Assembly: GCA_030654695.1 (NCBI GenBank)
Contig: JAURWY010000013.1
Coordinates: forward strand, 1-64,000
Source of the DNA: Polaromonas sp.
GTDB lineage: Bacteria > Pseudomonadota > Gammaproteobacteria > Burkholderiales > Burkholderiaceae_C
Direction: 5' to 3'
DNA length: 64,000 bases
Position 1 is the stretch's first letter; every line of letters begins with the position of its first letter. This document shows positions 27,064 through 35,496 of the stretch, piece by piece. The translations under genes and the position numbers were made by a program. The notes beneath the pieces were generated by a model. That model made no database searches. It saw only the letters and a list, made by a program, of their open reading frames with translations, and was not told where the DNA came from.

Positions 27064-28884
27064 ATGACACTTCATTCGATCGTCGCCGACGTTACCGAGC
27101 ACATCCGCGAACGCAGTCGCGTTTCCCGCAGCGCCTACCTGAAGCGGCTCGACAGCGCCGCCACACGCGCCGTCAACGCTGAACGCATGGGTTGCAGCAA
27201 TGTGGCGCACGCCGTGGCCGGCATGCCGCTGGACGACCGTTTCAAGGTCGTGACTGAGCGCCGTCCGAACATCGGCATCGTCACCGCTTACAACGACATG
27301 CTGTCGGCCCACACACCGATGCAAAGCTACCCAGACCTGATCAAGCGCGAGGCGCGTTTGCATGGTGCTACGGCACAAGTCGCCGGTGGCGTGCCGGCCA
27401 TGTGCGATGGCGTGACCCAAGGCACGACCGGCATGGAACTGAGTCTGTTCAGTCGCGACGTCATCGCGATGGCCACCGCTGTCGCCTTGAGCCACGACAT
27501 GTTTGACGGCGCGCTGATGCTCGGCGTTTGCGACAAGATCGTGCCGGGCCTGTTGATCGGCGCGCTGCATTTTGGTCATTTGCCGACGGTGTTTGTGCCT
27601 GCTGGCCCGATGCCCTCGGGGCTGCCGAACAAAGAAAAAGCTCGCGTCCGCGAACTGGTGGCGCAAGGGTTGGGTGGTCGCGATGTGCTGATGGATGCCG
27701 AGCTCAAGTCGTATCACAGCCCCGGCACCTGCACGTTTTATGGCACGGCTAACAGCAATCAGATGTTGTTGGAGGCGATGGGCCTGCACGTGCCCGGCAC
27801 CTCGTTTGTGGCACCCGGCGGCGACTTGCGTGACGAGCTGACCCGCGAAGCTGCCCGCACGGTGCTGGGCATCGTCAAGTCCTCCAAACGATTTGCGCCC
27901 ATCGGCCGGGTCGTCGATGAACGCGCCATCGTCAACGCCATGGTCGCGCTGCTGGCCACCGGCGGCTCGACCAACCACCTGATCCACTGGGTCGCGGTGG
28001 CTCATTCGGCTGGCATCCTGATCAACTGGGACGATTTTTCAAAGCTCTCAGAAGTCGTGCCTTTGCTGACGCACGTTTATCCCAACGGCAGCGCTGATGT
28101 GAACCAGTTTCAAGCTGCGGGCGGCACAGGGTTTGTGATTCGTGAACTGCTGGACGGTGGCTTCATGCACGAGGACGTGTTGACGGTGCGCCCGGGTGGT
28201 ATCCGTGAATTCACGGGTGAGCCGGCGCTGGTTGATGGTGCGCTGAATTGGCATCATGTCGACGCCTCCAAAGACGACACGATTGTTCGGCCAGCCAGTC
28301 AGCCCTTCAGCGGGACCGGTGGGCTCAAGTTGCTGCAAGGGAATCTGGGCCGCAGCGTGATCAAGGTTTCAGCGGTTCCCGAAGACCGTCATGTGATCGA
28401 AGCGCCAGCCCGCGTTTTTGATTCGCAGGAAGACCTGCACACGGCCTTCAACGCCGGCGAGCTTGACCGCGATGTGATTTGTGTGGTGCGCTGGCAGGGG
28501 CCGCAAGCCAACGGCATGCCTGAGCTGCACAAGCTCACGCCGCCCTTGTCGGTGTTGCAGGGCAAGGGTTTCAAAGTGGCGCTGGTCACCGACGGCCGCA
28601 TGAGCGGTGCTTCGGGCAAGGTGCCTGCCGCCATTCATGTGTCGCCTGAGGCTGCTTCAGGAGGACCATTGGCGAAAGTGCGCGACGGCGACGTGATCCT
28701 GCTCAACAGCCTGACAGGTGAGTTGCGCGTGTTGCTGAGCGATGCGGATTGGGCTGCACGACCTGTCGCCGACATGCCAGAGGCGCTGCGCGACAGCAAT
28801 GCGTTGGGCATGGGGCGTGAACTATTTTCGGGTATGCGCAGGCAGGCGGTCAGCGCTGAAGAAGGAGCCATGTCATGGTTGTGA
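27064..28884 (+). CDS. edd: 6-phosphogluconate dehydratase
   Basis: A 606-residue IlvD/Edd-family iron-sulfur dehydratase. [38 protein letters not shown] and [15 protein letters not shown] hold the cluster-ligand and substrate motifs, and [20 protein letters not shown] is a C-terminal signature. It converts 6-phosphogluconate to KDPG, the first dedicated Entner-Doudoroff step. ATG 27064 was preferred to the TTG three codons upstream. Its 3' end overlaps eda, and a HexR-like operator lies just before it. Confidence 0.97.
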   Translation: MTLHSIVADVTEHIRERSRVSRSAYLKRLDSAATRAVNAERMGCSNVAHAVAGMPLDDRFKVVTERRPNIGIVTAYNDMLSAHTPMQSYPDLIKREARLHGATAQVAGGVPAMCDGVTQGTTGMELSLFSRDVIAMATAVALSHDMFDGALMLGVCDKIVPGLLIGALHFGHLPTVFVPAGPMPSGLPNKEKARVRELVAQGLGGRDVLMDAELKSYHSPGTCTFYGTANSNQMLLEAMGLHVPGTSFVAPGGDLRDELTREAARTVLGIVKSSKRFAPIGRVVDERAIVNAMVALLATGGSTNHLIHWVAVAHSAGILINWDDFSKLSEVVPLLTHVYPNGSADVNQFQAAGGTGFVIRELLDGGFMHEDVLTVRPGGIREFTGEPALVDGALNWHHVDASKDDTIVRPASQPFSGTGGLKLLQGNLGRSVIKVSAVPEDRHVIEAPARVFDSQEDLHTAFNAGELDRDVICVVRWQGPQANGMPELHKLTPPLSVLQGKGFKVALVTDGRMSGASGKVPAAIHVSPEAASGGPLAKVRDGDVILLNSLTGELRVLLSDADWAARPVADMPEALRDSNALGMGRELFSGMRRQAVSAEEGAMSWL

Positions 28885-29534
28885 ACAAGTCTGAGCTGAG
28901 CCGCTTGACGGCCTTGCAGGTGATGCAAGATGCGGCCGTCATTCCTGTCATCGTGCTGTACGATGTCGCCCAAGCTGTGCCGCTGGCACGTGCGCTGGTG
29001 GCTGGTGGTATCCGCATGCTGGAAGTGACCTTGCGGACACCGCAAGGTTTGGCTTGCATCGAAGCCATCGCCCGCGACGTGCCTGAAGCGGTGATCGGTG
29101 CTGGCACCGCCCGCAGTGCCGCCGATGTGATGGCTTGTTCCATGGCGGGTGCGCGTTTCATTGTCAGCCCGGGCTACACGCACTTGCTGGGCCAAGCTTG
29201 CCGAGACACAGATTTGCCGCTGTTGCCAGGCGTGGCCACCGGCAGTGAGATCATGGCCGCGCAAGAAGACGGTTTCTCTGAACTCAAGTTTTTTCCGGCC
29301 ATGCAAGCCGGCGGACCGGCCATGCTCAAAGCTTGGGGCGGCCCTTTTGGCGACGTCAAGTTTTGCCCCACCGGTGGCGTCAGCTTGACCAATGCGGCTG
29401 AGTTTTTAGCGCTCAGCAACGTGGTCTGCGTCGGTGGTTCTTGGCTCACACCTGCCGATGCCGTGGCACAAGGCGATTGGGCACGCATCACAGCGCTGGC
29501 GCTTCAAGCCAGTCAGCTGAAGCGCAGCAGCTGA
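28875..29534 (+). CDS. eda: 2-dehydro-3-deoxy-phosphogluconate (KDPG) aldolase
   Basis: A 219-residue class I aldolase. [10 protein letters not shown] at the start, [13 protein letters not shown] with the catalytic Glu, [18 protein letters not shown], and [12 protein letters not shown] with the Schiff-base Lys near residue 138 are all in order. It splits KDPG to pyruvate and glyceraldehyde 3-phosphate and often also handles 4-hydroxy-2-oxoglutarate. It overlaps the end of edd by ten bases and has its own AAGGAG, so the pair forms one operon. Confidence 0.97.
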   Translation: MVVNKSELSRLTALQVMQDAAVIPVIVLYDVAQAVPLARALVAGGIRMLEVTLRTPQGLACIEAIARDVPEAVIGAGTARSAADVMACSMAGARFIVSPGYTHLLGQACRDTDLPLLPGVATGSEIMAAQEDGFSELKFFPAMQAGGPAMLKAWGGPFGDVKFCPTGGVSLTNAAEFLALSNVVCVGGSWLTPADAVAQGDWARITALALQASQLKRSS

Positions 29535-29550
29535 GTCAACCGTATTTGAA

Positions 29551-29961
29551 TCAGCGCAAGCCAGCGCCGTCGGCGTCTTCCTTGCGCTCGATGAGTTCAA
29601 TTTTGTAGCCGTCCGGATCCGTCACAAACGCAATCACGGTCTTGCCGCCTTTGACCGCGCCGGCTTCGCGCGTCACGTGGCCGCCTGAGGCTTTGATCTT
29701 GTCGCAGGCTGCGTAGGCGTCGGGCACGCCTAGCGCGATGTGGCCGTAGGCGGTGCCCATGTCGTACTGATCAATGCCGTGGTTGTATGTCAGTTCAAGC
29801 TCGGCATGGTCTGGGTTGCTGCCGTAGCCGAGAAAGGCCAAGCTGTATTTGTACTCAGGGTTTTCAGACGTGCGCAGCAGCTTCATGCCCAAGACTTGCG
29901 TGTAAAAATCTATCGAGCGCTGCAAGTTGCCGACGCGCAGCATGGTGTGAAGAAGTCGCAT
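29551..29961 (-). CDS. gloA: Lactoylglutathione lyase (glyoxalase I)
   Basis: A 136-residue VOC-fold enzyme. All four metal ligands are visible: His in LLHTMLRV, Glu in [10 protein letters not shown], His in YGHIALGV and Glu in YKIELIE. The length matches nickel-type bacterial GloA. It converts the methylglyoxal-glutathione hemithioacetal to lactoylglutathione. It converges on eda with 16 bases between stops; methylglyoxal arises from triose phosphates, so the Entner-Doudoroff neighbour makes sense, although operon linkage is excluded by strand. Confidence 0.96.
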   Translation of the reverse strand: MRLLHTMLRVGNLQRSIDFYTQVLGMKLLRTSENPEYKYSLAFLGYGSNPDHAELELTYNHGIDQYDMGTAYGHIALGVPDAYAACDKIKASGGHVTREAGAVKGGKTVIAFVTDPDGYKIELIERKEDADGAGLR

Positions 29962-30035
29962 GAGGAGTTCCTGTCAAAGATACAAATGTTGATTGTGCGG
30001 CAATCTGCTTGCACTTGGCTTTTAAGAGGATGTTG

Positions 30036-30929
30036 TCATGCCGCTGGGTCGAAGTGCTTCATCACCAATTCGCGCAGCAACTCGCTGGCATAGCGGCTCA
30101 AACGCGTGGCGGGCCTAGCGGCAGGCACGGCCAGCACCAGTTTGTTGCGCATCACTGGGGCGTGAATGGCCGCGACGTGCAGCGGTTGCTCGTACAACCA
30201 AGCCTTCACGGCGCTGACTGGCAAGATCGTGTCGACCAGTCCGCGGGCCACCAGCGACAACACCGTCTGCACGGATTCAACTTCGGCCCAGAGGTTCAGC
30301 GGCAGGCCGCGCGGTGCGGTGTGCTGTTCGAGAAGTTGCCTGAGGGCGTGCGGCCCGCTCGGCATCACCAGGCTGCGCTGGACCACGTCGGTCAAGCGTA
30401 TTTTGGCCGGCAAGGGCTTGGCGCTGACCAGCACCATTGGTTCACGCACCAGGGTTTCCAGTTGCAGCTGTGGCGACTGTGCTGGGTCAAAAATAATCGC
30501 CAAATCGGCTCTGCCAGCCAGCAGCATTTCTCGCAGGCGAATGCTCAAACCTTCGACCACGGTGATCGCCGCATCGGGAAATTCAGCATGAAAACGTTCG
30601 ACCAAATCGGCTGTCAGCACATGCGCCACGCGCGGTGGCAGACCCACGGTGAGTCGCCCGCGCGGACTGCGTTGGCGTTCTCGCATGTCGGCTTGCGCTC
30701 GTTCGGCCAAGTCAAAAATGCCGCGTGCGTGGGCCAGTAGGGCTGCCCCGGCTTCGGTGGTGCGTGCGCCGCGGCCGTGGCGCTCTAGCAGGCGCTGGCC
30801 GAGGTCCTCTTCCAGTAGCAAGACCTGTCGGCTCAGCGCCGGTTGTGACAGATTCAGCGCAGCCGCGGCGCGGCTGAAGCTACCGGCCTCGGCCACTGCC
30901 GCAAAATATTGAAGTCGCGTCAGGTCCAT
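30036..30929 (-). CDS. LysR family transcriptional regulator
   Basis: A 297-residue LysR-type regulator. The winged helix-turn-helix fills residues 1-60 (LQYFAAVAEAGSFSRAAAAL, then LSQPALSRQVLLLEEDLG), with a periplasmic-binding-protein-like effector domain from about 90 (GRLTVGLPPRV). It reads away from the LigI-like operon, the classical arrangement for a LysR activator of adjacent catabolic genes, so an aromatic or pyrone-type acid is a likely effector (inference). A short dyad lies 18-28 bases before its start codon. Confidence 0.92.
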   Translation of the reverse strand: MDLTRLQYFAAVAEAGSFSRAAAALNLSQPALSRQVLLLEEDLGQRLLERHGRGARTTEAGAALLAHARGIFDLAERAQADMRERQRSPRGRLTVGLPPRVAHVLTADLVERFHAEFPDAAITVVEGLSIRLREMLLAGRADLAIIFDPAQSPQLQLETLVREPMVLVSAKPLPAKIRLTDVVQRSLVMPSGPHALRQLLEQHTAPRGLPLNLWAEVESVQTVLSLVARGLVDTILPVSAVKAWLYEQPLHVAAIHAPVMRNKLVLAVPAARPATRLSRYASELLRELVMKHFDPAA

Positions 30930-30946
30930 AACGCATCGTTTGGCTG

Positions 30947-30957
30947 ATAGCAGCTAT
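30947..30957. promoter_or_regulatory. Candidate LysR operator half
   Basis: ATAGC-A-GCTAT is an exact 11-base interrupted palindrome in the LysR/LigI-like divergent region and contains the T-N-A spacing expected of a LysR recognition site. Assignment to the adjacent regulator is inference. Confidence 0.4.
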
Positions 30958-31039
30958 TTGAAAAAAGCATCATTTGAGGGAGAAATTATGCCGACAATTC
31001 TGTCATCGACGTCACCGAACATTCAAACCAAGCCATGAC

Positions 31040-31918
31040 ATGACAACAAACGCTGACAACCCTGTGCTCACGTTCAACCCTTATCCATCGGCCCCTGGCC
31101 TGAAGCTGCCCGCTGGGGCCTGTGACAGCCATGTGCACGTGTTCGGCCCGGCGGTGATATTTCCGTTTGCCGCCAGTCGTAATTTCACCCCAGTGGACGC
31201 GCCTAAAGAAAAACTTTTCGCCTTGCATCACCACCTCGGCATCGAGCGCTGCGTGATCGTCCAGTCGGCCGTGCATGGCTTTGACAATCGCGCTGTTGAA
31301 GATGCGATTCAAGCCGGCGGCGGCCATTATTTGGGGGTGGCGTTGGTGCCCGTCAATGTGGCCGACGCAGAGCTCCAACGTCTTGCTGCGGCGGGCTTTC
31401 GGGGCGTGCGTTTCAACTTCATGAAGCACTTGTCCGCAGGTGCGACGCCCGAAGAAGTGGCCGCGCTCACGCTGCGACTCAAGCCGCTCGGCCTGCACCT
31501 GCAAGTGCATTTTGAAAGCAGCATGATCCACAGTCTGGCCGCGACCTTGTCGCGTAGCGCTGTGCCGGTGGTGATCGATCACATGGGCCGCGTCGATGCA
31601 GCGCTGGGAGTAGACGGCGCTGACTTTGCCGCGCTCATGAAGCTGCTGCGCAACCCCTTGTTTCATGTCAAGGTCAGCGGCGTTGACCGCATCGACCCGA
31701 AGCCGCCTTATGTTGAAGGCGTGCGCCTCGCTAATTTGCTGGTGCAGACCTTTCCAGATCAATGTGTTTGGGGTACGGACTGGCCGCACCCGAACCACAC
31801 GCATGTGCCTGACGATGGCGTGCTGGTGGACCGTCTCACCACTATCGCGCCAACCCCGGAACTGCTCGACAAGTTGCTGGTCCGCAACCCGCAGGCACTC
31901 TATCAATTCACGGCTTAA
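31040..31918 (+). CDS. Amidohydrolase family protein, LigI-like (2-pyrone-4,6-dicarboxylate lactonase type)
   Basis: A 292-residue member of the amidohydrolase superfamily closest to LigI: ACDSHVHVFGP (His31 and His33), a FPFAASRNFTPVDAP segment, VVIDHMGRVDA and GTDWPHPNHTHVPDDG near residue 244 align with LigI block by block. LigI opens 2-pyrone-4,6-dicarboxylate in protocatechuate 4,5-cleavage; related lactonases act on other dicarboxylate lactones, so the exact substrate is open. ATG 31040 was chosen since the frame upstream begins only at a TTG and adds unconserved residues. First gene of a six-gene operon. Confidence 0.85.
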   Translation: MTTNADNPVLTFNPYPSAPGLKLPAGACDSHVHVFGPAVIFPFAASRNFTPVDAPKEKLFALHHHLGIERCVIVQSAVHGFDNRAVEDAIQAGGGHYLGVALVPVNVADAELQRLAAAGFRGVRFNFMKHLSAGATPEEVAALTLRLKPLGLHLQVHFESSMIHSLAATLSRSAVPVVIDHMGRVDAALGVDGADFAALMKLLRNPLFHVKVSGVDRIDPKPPYVEGVRLANLLVQTFPDQCVWGTDWPHPNHTHVPDDGVLVDRLTTIAPTPELLDKLLVRNPQALYQFTA

Positions 31919-31941
31919 AAATTGTCAAGGAACATCACTGC

Positions 31942-32775
31942 ATGAGCATCACTTCAACAGCTTCAACAACTCGCAGCCAAGGCCGGTTGGCCGGCAAAGT
32001 GGCCCTCATCACCGGTGCCGGATCGGTCGGTCCCGGTTGGGGCAATGGCCGTTCCATGGCCGTCCGGTTTGCAGAAGAGGGCGCCCGCATTTTTGCAGTC
32101 GATCGTGAAGCATCGGCCTTGACAGAAACGGCGCAGCGCGTGGCCGATGCGGGAGGTGTCTTGGCCGTCGGTTTGTGTGACGTGACGCAAGCCGCGTCTA
32201 TCGAGGCCATGGTCAAGGCCTGCATCGCCGAGTACGGCCGCATCGATATTTTGGTCAACAACGTCGGCGGTTCGGCCAAAGGCGGCCCGATTGAGATGAG
32301 TGAAGAAATCTGGGACGCGCAGGTTGATCACAATCTCAAAAGCGTCTTCCTCACCTGTAAGCACGTGTTGCCGCACATGCTGGCCCAAGGCGGCGGCGCC
32401 ATCGTCAACATGTCGTCTTCTTCAGGTTTGCGCTGGACGGGCTCTGCACAGATCGCCTACGCGGCGACCAAGGCGGCGGTGATTCAGTTCTCGCGCGTGT
32501 TGGCGGTGCAATACGCCAAGCAGGGCATTCGCGTGAACACCGTGGTGCCTGGCCAATTGCACACACCCATGGTGGAAGTAAGGTTGGCCGGGCAACGCGC
32601 CGGTGGCGACGCCGAGGCCTTGTTGCGTCAGCGCCAAGCACGCATTCCGCTGCCCTTCATGGGCGACGGCCGCGACACGGCCAACGCCGCTCTGTTTTTG
32701 GCCAGCGATGAGTCCCGCTTTGTGACCGGTACCGAGATCGTGGTCGACGGCGGCATGTCCGTGCGCTGCGACTGA
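31942..32775 (+). CDS. SDR family oxidoreductase
   Basis: A 277-residue short-chain dehydrogenase. The cofactor loop is unusually long, LITGAGSVGPGWGNGRSMA (residues about 18-36), with extra residues between the glycines compared with TGxxxGxG. NNVGGS, the Ser in NMSSSSGLR, YAATKAAV near residue 172, and the C-terminal VTGTEIVVDGGMSVRCD complete the fold. AVDRE after strand 2 suggests NAD. AAGGA precedes the start. It lies between the LigI-like gene and the Bug receptor and probably oxidises a pathway alcohol (inference). Confidence 0.86.
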   Translation: MSITSTASTTRSQGRLAGKVALITGAGSVGPGWGNGRSMAVRFAEEGARIFAVDREASALTETAQRVADAGGVLAVGLCDVTQAASIEAMVKACIAEYGRIDILVNNVGGSAKGGPIEMSEEIWDAQVDHNLKSVFLTCKHVLPHMLAQGGGAIVNMSSSSGLRWTGSAQIAYAATKAAVIQFSRVLAVQYAKQGIRVNTVVPGQLHTPMVEVRLAGQRAGGDAEALLRQRQARIPLPFMGDGRDTANAALFLASDESRFVTGTEIVVDGGMSVRCD

Positions 32776-32806
32776 TTTAATTTTTTATAAAAACAAGGAG
32801 ACATTC

Positions 32807-33817
32807 ATGACTACTTTGAACCCTGCTTTGGCCCGTCCTGCGACGTTCAAGCGCCGCGCTCTTGGCGCCGCATTGACTGTGTTGCTGACAGCCGTGACTT
32901 TCAGCCTTCCGGTGGCTGCGCAAACAAACATCACGCGTTTGGTGGTGGCTTTTCCGCCGGGCGGACCGGTTGATTTTGTCGCACGCAGCATGGCTGAAAC
33001 CTTGGGCAAAGAACTCGGTCATCAAGTGATTGTTGAAAACAAAGCGGGCGGCAACGGTGCCATTGCAGCGGAGTTTGTGACGCGCGCCACCCCTGACGGC
33101 AGCACCTTGTGGCTGACCAGTGTGGGCGCTGTCGCCATCAATCCGTCGCTCTACGAAAAGCTGGCTTACAACCCAGAGCGCGACTTGGCGCCAGTCTCGT
33201 TGGTGGTCAACAACGTCGAGGTGCTGGTGGTCGGTGCCAACGTGCCGTTCGCTAACGCGGCTGAGTTGGTGGCGGCCAGCCGCGTGCCGGGCAGCAAGCA
33301 GTTGTCGATGGCGTCGTCGGGCACTGGCAGCGTGCCGCACCTCGCGATGGAGTTGTTGAACGATGCCGCCAAAATCAAGCTGTTGCATGTGCCTTACAAA
33401 GGCGCTGCTCCGGCGATCAATGATGTCTTGGCTGGCCACGTCACGGGTTTTTTCGGTGACATTCCGGGTCTGATTTCACACATCAATGCAGGTAAATTGA
33501 AGGCCTTGGGCCTTGCCGCCCCCAAGCGGCATCCGCTGTTGCCGAATGTCAAAACCTTCAACGAAATGGGCATTCCCGGTGTCGACTCTGACAACTGGTA
33601 CGCCCTGTTTGCCGCCAAAGGCACGCCGGCTGCTGACCTAGACCGCGTCAACCAAGCCGTGCGCCGCACGCTGAACAACCCGCAGGTTCGCGCCAGACTG
33701 CAAGCTTCGGGTGCCGAGCCTGCGCCCTCGACACCAGCTGAACTCGCCGCCTTGTTGAAAAGCGATACGGTCAAATGGGCGCGCGTCGTCAAAACCAACA
33801 ACATCAAACCAGATTGA
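32807..33817 (+). CDS. Bug/TctC-type periplasmic solute receptor
   Basis: A 336-residue tripartite tricarboxylate transporter substrate-binding protein. A signal peptide (to about residue 40, VAAQ) precedes VVAFPPGGPVDFVARSMAE and GHQVIVENKAGGNGAIAAE, the Bug-family carboxylate-binding loops. These proteins bind carboxylic acids for TctAB or act as sensors. No tctA or tctB is adjacent, so the permease partner must be elsewhere, a frequent state in Comamonadaceae. AGGAG precedes ATG. Its place in a catabolic operon suggests that it binds the pathway's acid substrate. Confidence 0.9.
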   Translation: MTTLNPALARPATFKRRALGAALTVLLTAVTFSLPVAAQTNITRLVVAFPPGGPVDFVARSMAETLGKELGHQVIVENKAGGNGAIAAEFVTRATPDGSTLWLTSVGAVAINPSLYEKLAYNPERDLAPVSLVVNNVEVLVVGANVPFANAAELVAASRVPGSKQLSMASSGTGSVPHLAMELLNDAAKIKLLHVPYKGAAPAINDVLAGHVTGFFGDIPGLISHINAGKLKALGLAAPKRHPLLPNVKTFNEMGIPGVDSDNWYALFAAKGTPAADLDRVNQAVRRTLNNPQVRARLQASGAEPAPSTPAELAALLKSDTVKWARVVKTNNIKPD

Positions 33818-33823
33818 TCCACC

Positions 33824-34342
33824 ATGCGTATTCCACTTGTCATCCCCGGCACCCAACCTGAACTGGCGGCGCAAGAAGCGCAGATCATGGCCGAGCGCGG
33901 CCGCATTTCGCCGCTCTACGGCGTCTTGTTGAACAGCCCACCGATCGCCCATGGCTGGGAGCAAATGCTCTCCGCCGTGCGCAACCGCAACAGCATTCCG
34001 GCGGGTCTGCGTGAGCTGGTTATTTTGCGTGTGGCGGTGTTGAACCGTGCGCCCTACGAGTTCGATGCGCATGTGCCGCATGCGCTCGCGGCGGGTGTCT
34101 CGGCAGAGGCCGTTGAAGCCTGCCGTAGCCTGCCACTGGCAGCCGATGCGCCTTTCACCGAAGCGCAGCGCGTAGCGCTGCGTTTGACAGACGCCATGAC
34201 GCGCGACATCGACGTTCCCGACGCTTTGTACGCCGAAGTGCGCCAACACTTTGATGTGCAAGGCCAGATTGATTTGGTGGCCACCGTAGCGGCTTACAAC
34301 ATGGTGTCACGCTTTTTGGTGGCGCTGCAGATTGGGCACTGA
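33824..34342 (+). CDS. Carboxymuconolactone decarboxylase family protein
   Basis: A 172-residue all-helical CMD-family protein. LRELVILRVAVLNRAPYEFDAHVPHALAAGVS is the core, read here in two parts (LRELVILRVAVLN and YEFDAHVPHALAAG). The CxxC pair of the peroxidase AhpD branch is absent, so an AhpD-like disulfide activity is not expected; a decarboxylase, lactonase or unknown role remains. It lies six bases after the Bug gene and one base before the next start, so it is surely co-transcribed with them. Confidence 0.85.
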   Translation: MRIPLVIPGTQPELAAQEAQIMAERGRISPLYGVLLNSPPIAHGWEQMLSAVRNRNSIPAGLRELVILRVAVLNRAPYEFDAHVPHALAAGVSAEAVEACRSLPLAADAPFTEAQRVALRLTDAMTRDIDVPDALYAEVRQHFDVQGQIDLVATVAAYNMVSRFLVALQIGH

Positions 34343-34343
34343 C

Positions 34344-34973
34344 ATGGCGCAAAACGCACACTTCACGGATTGCATCCTGGTTCAGTTGACAGCGCTGCCG
34401 GGGGCGGGTGGCGCAGCTGCGCAGGCTTCACTGGCCAGCCGCTTTGCACGTTTTTGCGAGCAAAGCAGCTTGCCGCTCAGTCTGCACCGTGTCGCTTGGT
34501 CTGAGCCGACGCAGACCGCTTACTGCTACGCGCGGCTCGTCAGCCCGGGTCCACTCGCAGCGGATGCTTTGCTCGCGATGACCGATTGGTGGGCCAGAGA
34601 GGGCGCAGGTTTCACCAATATTCGTATCTCTAGATTGGAACAAGTGTTTGCCGCGCCCGGCCTTTCTTCTGTCGCGAGTGCAGCCTTTCATTACGTCGTC
34701 GAAATGGACCCGGAGGCCGGCTGGATGCCCGAGATTTCGCGCTGGTACGACGACGAACACATGCCGGGTCTGGCAGCGGTCGAAGGCTGCATTTTGGCGC
34801 TGCGTTTTTTGAACCATGACCACGGCCCTTATTCGCTGGCTTGCTACGACTTGGTCACCGACCAAGCCTTGCACTTGCCGGCTTGGTTGGCGGTGCGCGG
34901 CACGGCCTGGAGCGACATCACGCGGCCACATTTTCAAAACACGATCCGTACAATGTTTGACACCCAATCCTGA
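34344..34973 (+). CDS. Uncharacterised protein with likely dimeric alpha/beta-barrel (EthD/DUF4286-like) fold
   Basis: A 209-residue soluble protein. The pattern MPEISRWYDDEHMPGLAAVE, followed by ILALRFLN, is the W-Y-xx-EHMP signature seen in ferredoxin-like dimeric barrel proteins of aromatic catabolic operons. The N-terminal half looks like a diverged second copy (LVQLTALPG; WAREGAGFTNIRI), suggesting a tandem-domain protein. No catalytic residue can be named. ATG 34344 is one base after the CMD stop, so translation is coupled. Fold call is moderate and function unknown. Confidence 0.7.
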   Translation: MAQNAHFTDCILVQLTALPGAGGAAAQASLASRFARFCEQSSLPLSLHRVAWSEPTQTAYCYARLVSPGPLAADALLAMTDWWAREGAGFTNIRISRLEQVFAAPGLSSVASAAFHYVVEMDPEAGWMPEISRWYDDEHMPGLAAVEGCILALRFLNHDHGPYSLACYDLVTDQALHLPAWLAVRGTAWSDITRPHFQNTIRTMFDTQS

Positions 34974-34984
34974 GAAATGCAGTC

Positions 34985-35368
34985 ATGTCGAACTTCACCA
35001 AAATAGTCCTCTTCACCGACACCGATGGCCGCGCCAAATTTCGCGAGGAGAGCGTCCCCTTGACCGAAGGCTCGCCTGCGTCGATGTTGTCGCCGGTGTT
35101 TCCGTCGGCGGGCTACCAGTTACGCCAAAGCCCGGTTGGTTTTCGCAGCCAGTTTCATTGCACTGGTCAGCCGCAGTGGGTTTTTATCTTGCAGGGCCAG
35201 ATGGAGATTGGCTTGCAAGGCGGTGCTTCACGCATCTTCAAAGCCGGCGAGCATTTTTATTCAGCCGATGTGTTGCCCGCAGGCGCTGTGTTTGACCCGA
35301 CGGTGCACGGGCACTGGAGCCAACAAGTCGGCAGCGACGCGCTGGTGACCTTGTTCGTCAAGGACTGA
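34985..35368 (+). CDS. Cupin domain-containing protein
   Basis: A 127-residue single-domain cupin. QFHCTGQPQWVFILQGQMEI is motif 1 and FKAGEHFYSADVLPAGAVFDPTVHGH spans motif 2, but the classical His-x-His and Glu ligands are only partly present, so metal binding is uncertain. Small cupins of this sort accompany aromatic-acid pathways as isomerases or regulators. It is the last gene before a strong terminator, eleven bases after the previous stop. Confidence 0.8.
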   Translation: MSNFTKIVLFTDTDGRAKFREESVPLTEGSPASMLSPVFPSAGYQLRQSPVGFRSQFHCTGQPQWVFILQGQMEIGLQGGASRIFKAGEHFYSADVLPAGAVFDPTVHGHWSQQVGSDALVTLFVKD

Positions 35369-35412
35369 GCCGGGCATTGCTGGCGCAACTTCTAAATCGT
35401 TGCGCCCAAAAC

Positions 35413-35458
35413 AAAGCGGCCTGCTGTTCCCTTGACGGGAGCAGCAGGCCGCTTTTTT
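35413..35458. terminator. Strong, probably bidirectional terminator between the cupin gene and rhlE
   Basis: AAAGCGGCCTGCTG (35413-35426) and CAGCAGGCCGCTTT (35442-35455) form a 14-bp perfect stem whose loop can pair further (TCCC/GGGA). TTTTTT follows on the plus strand and a T-rich TTTGTTTT on the minus strand, so it can end both converging transcripts. Confidence 0.9.
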
Positions 35459-35496
35459 AACGAGGGCTGATAGCGCTCGTAACGCACTAGGCGTGA

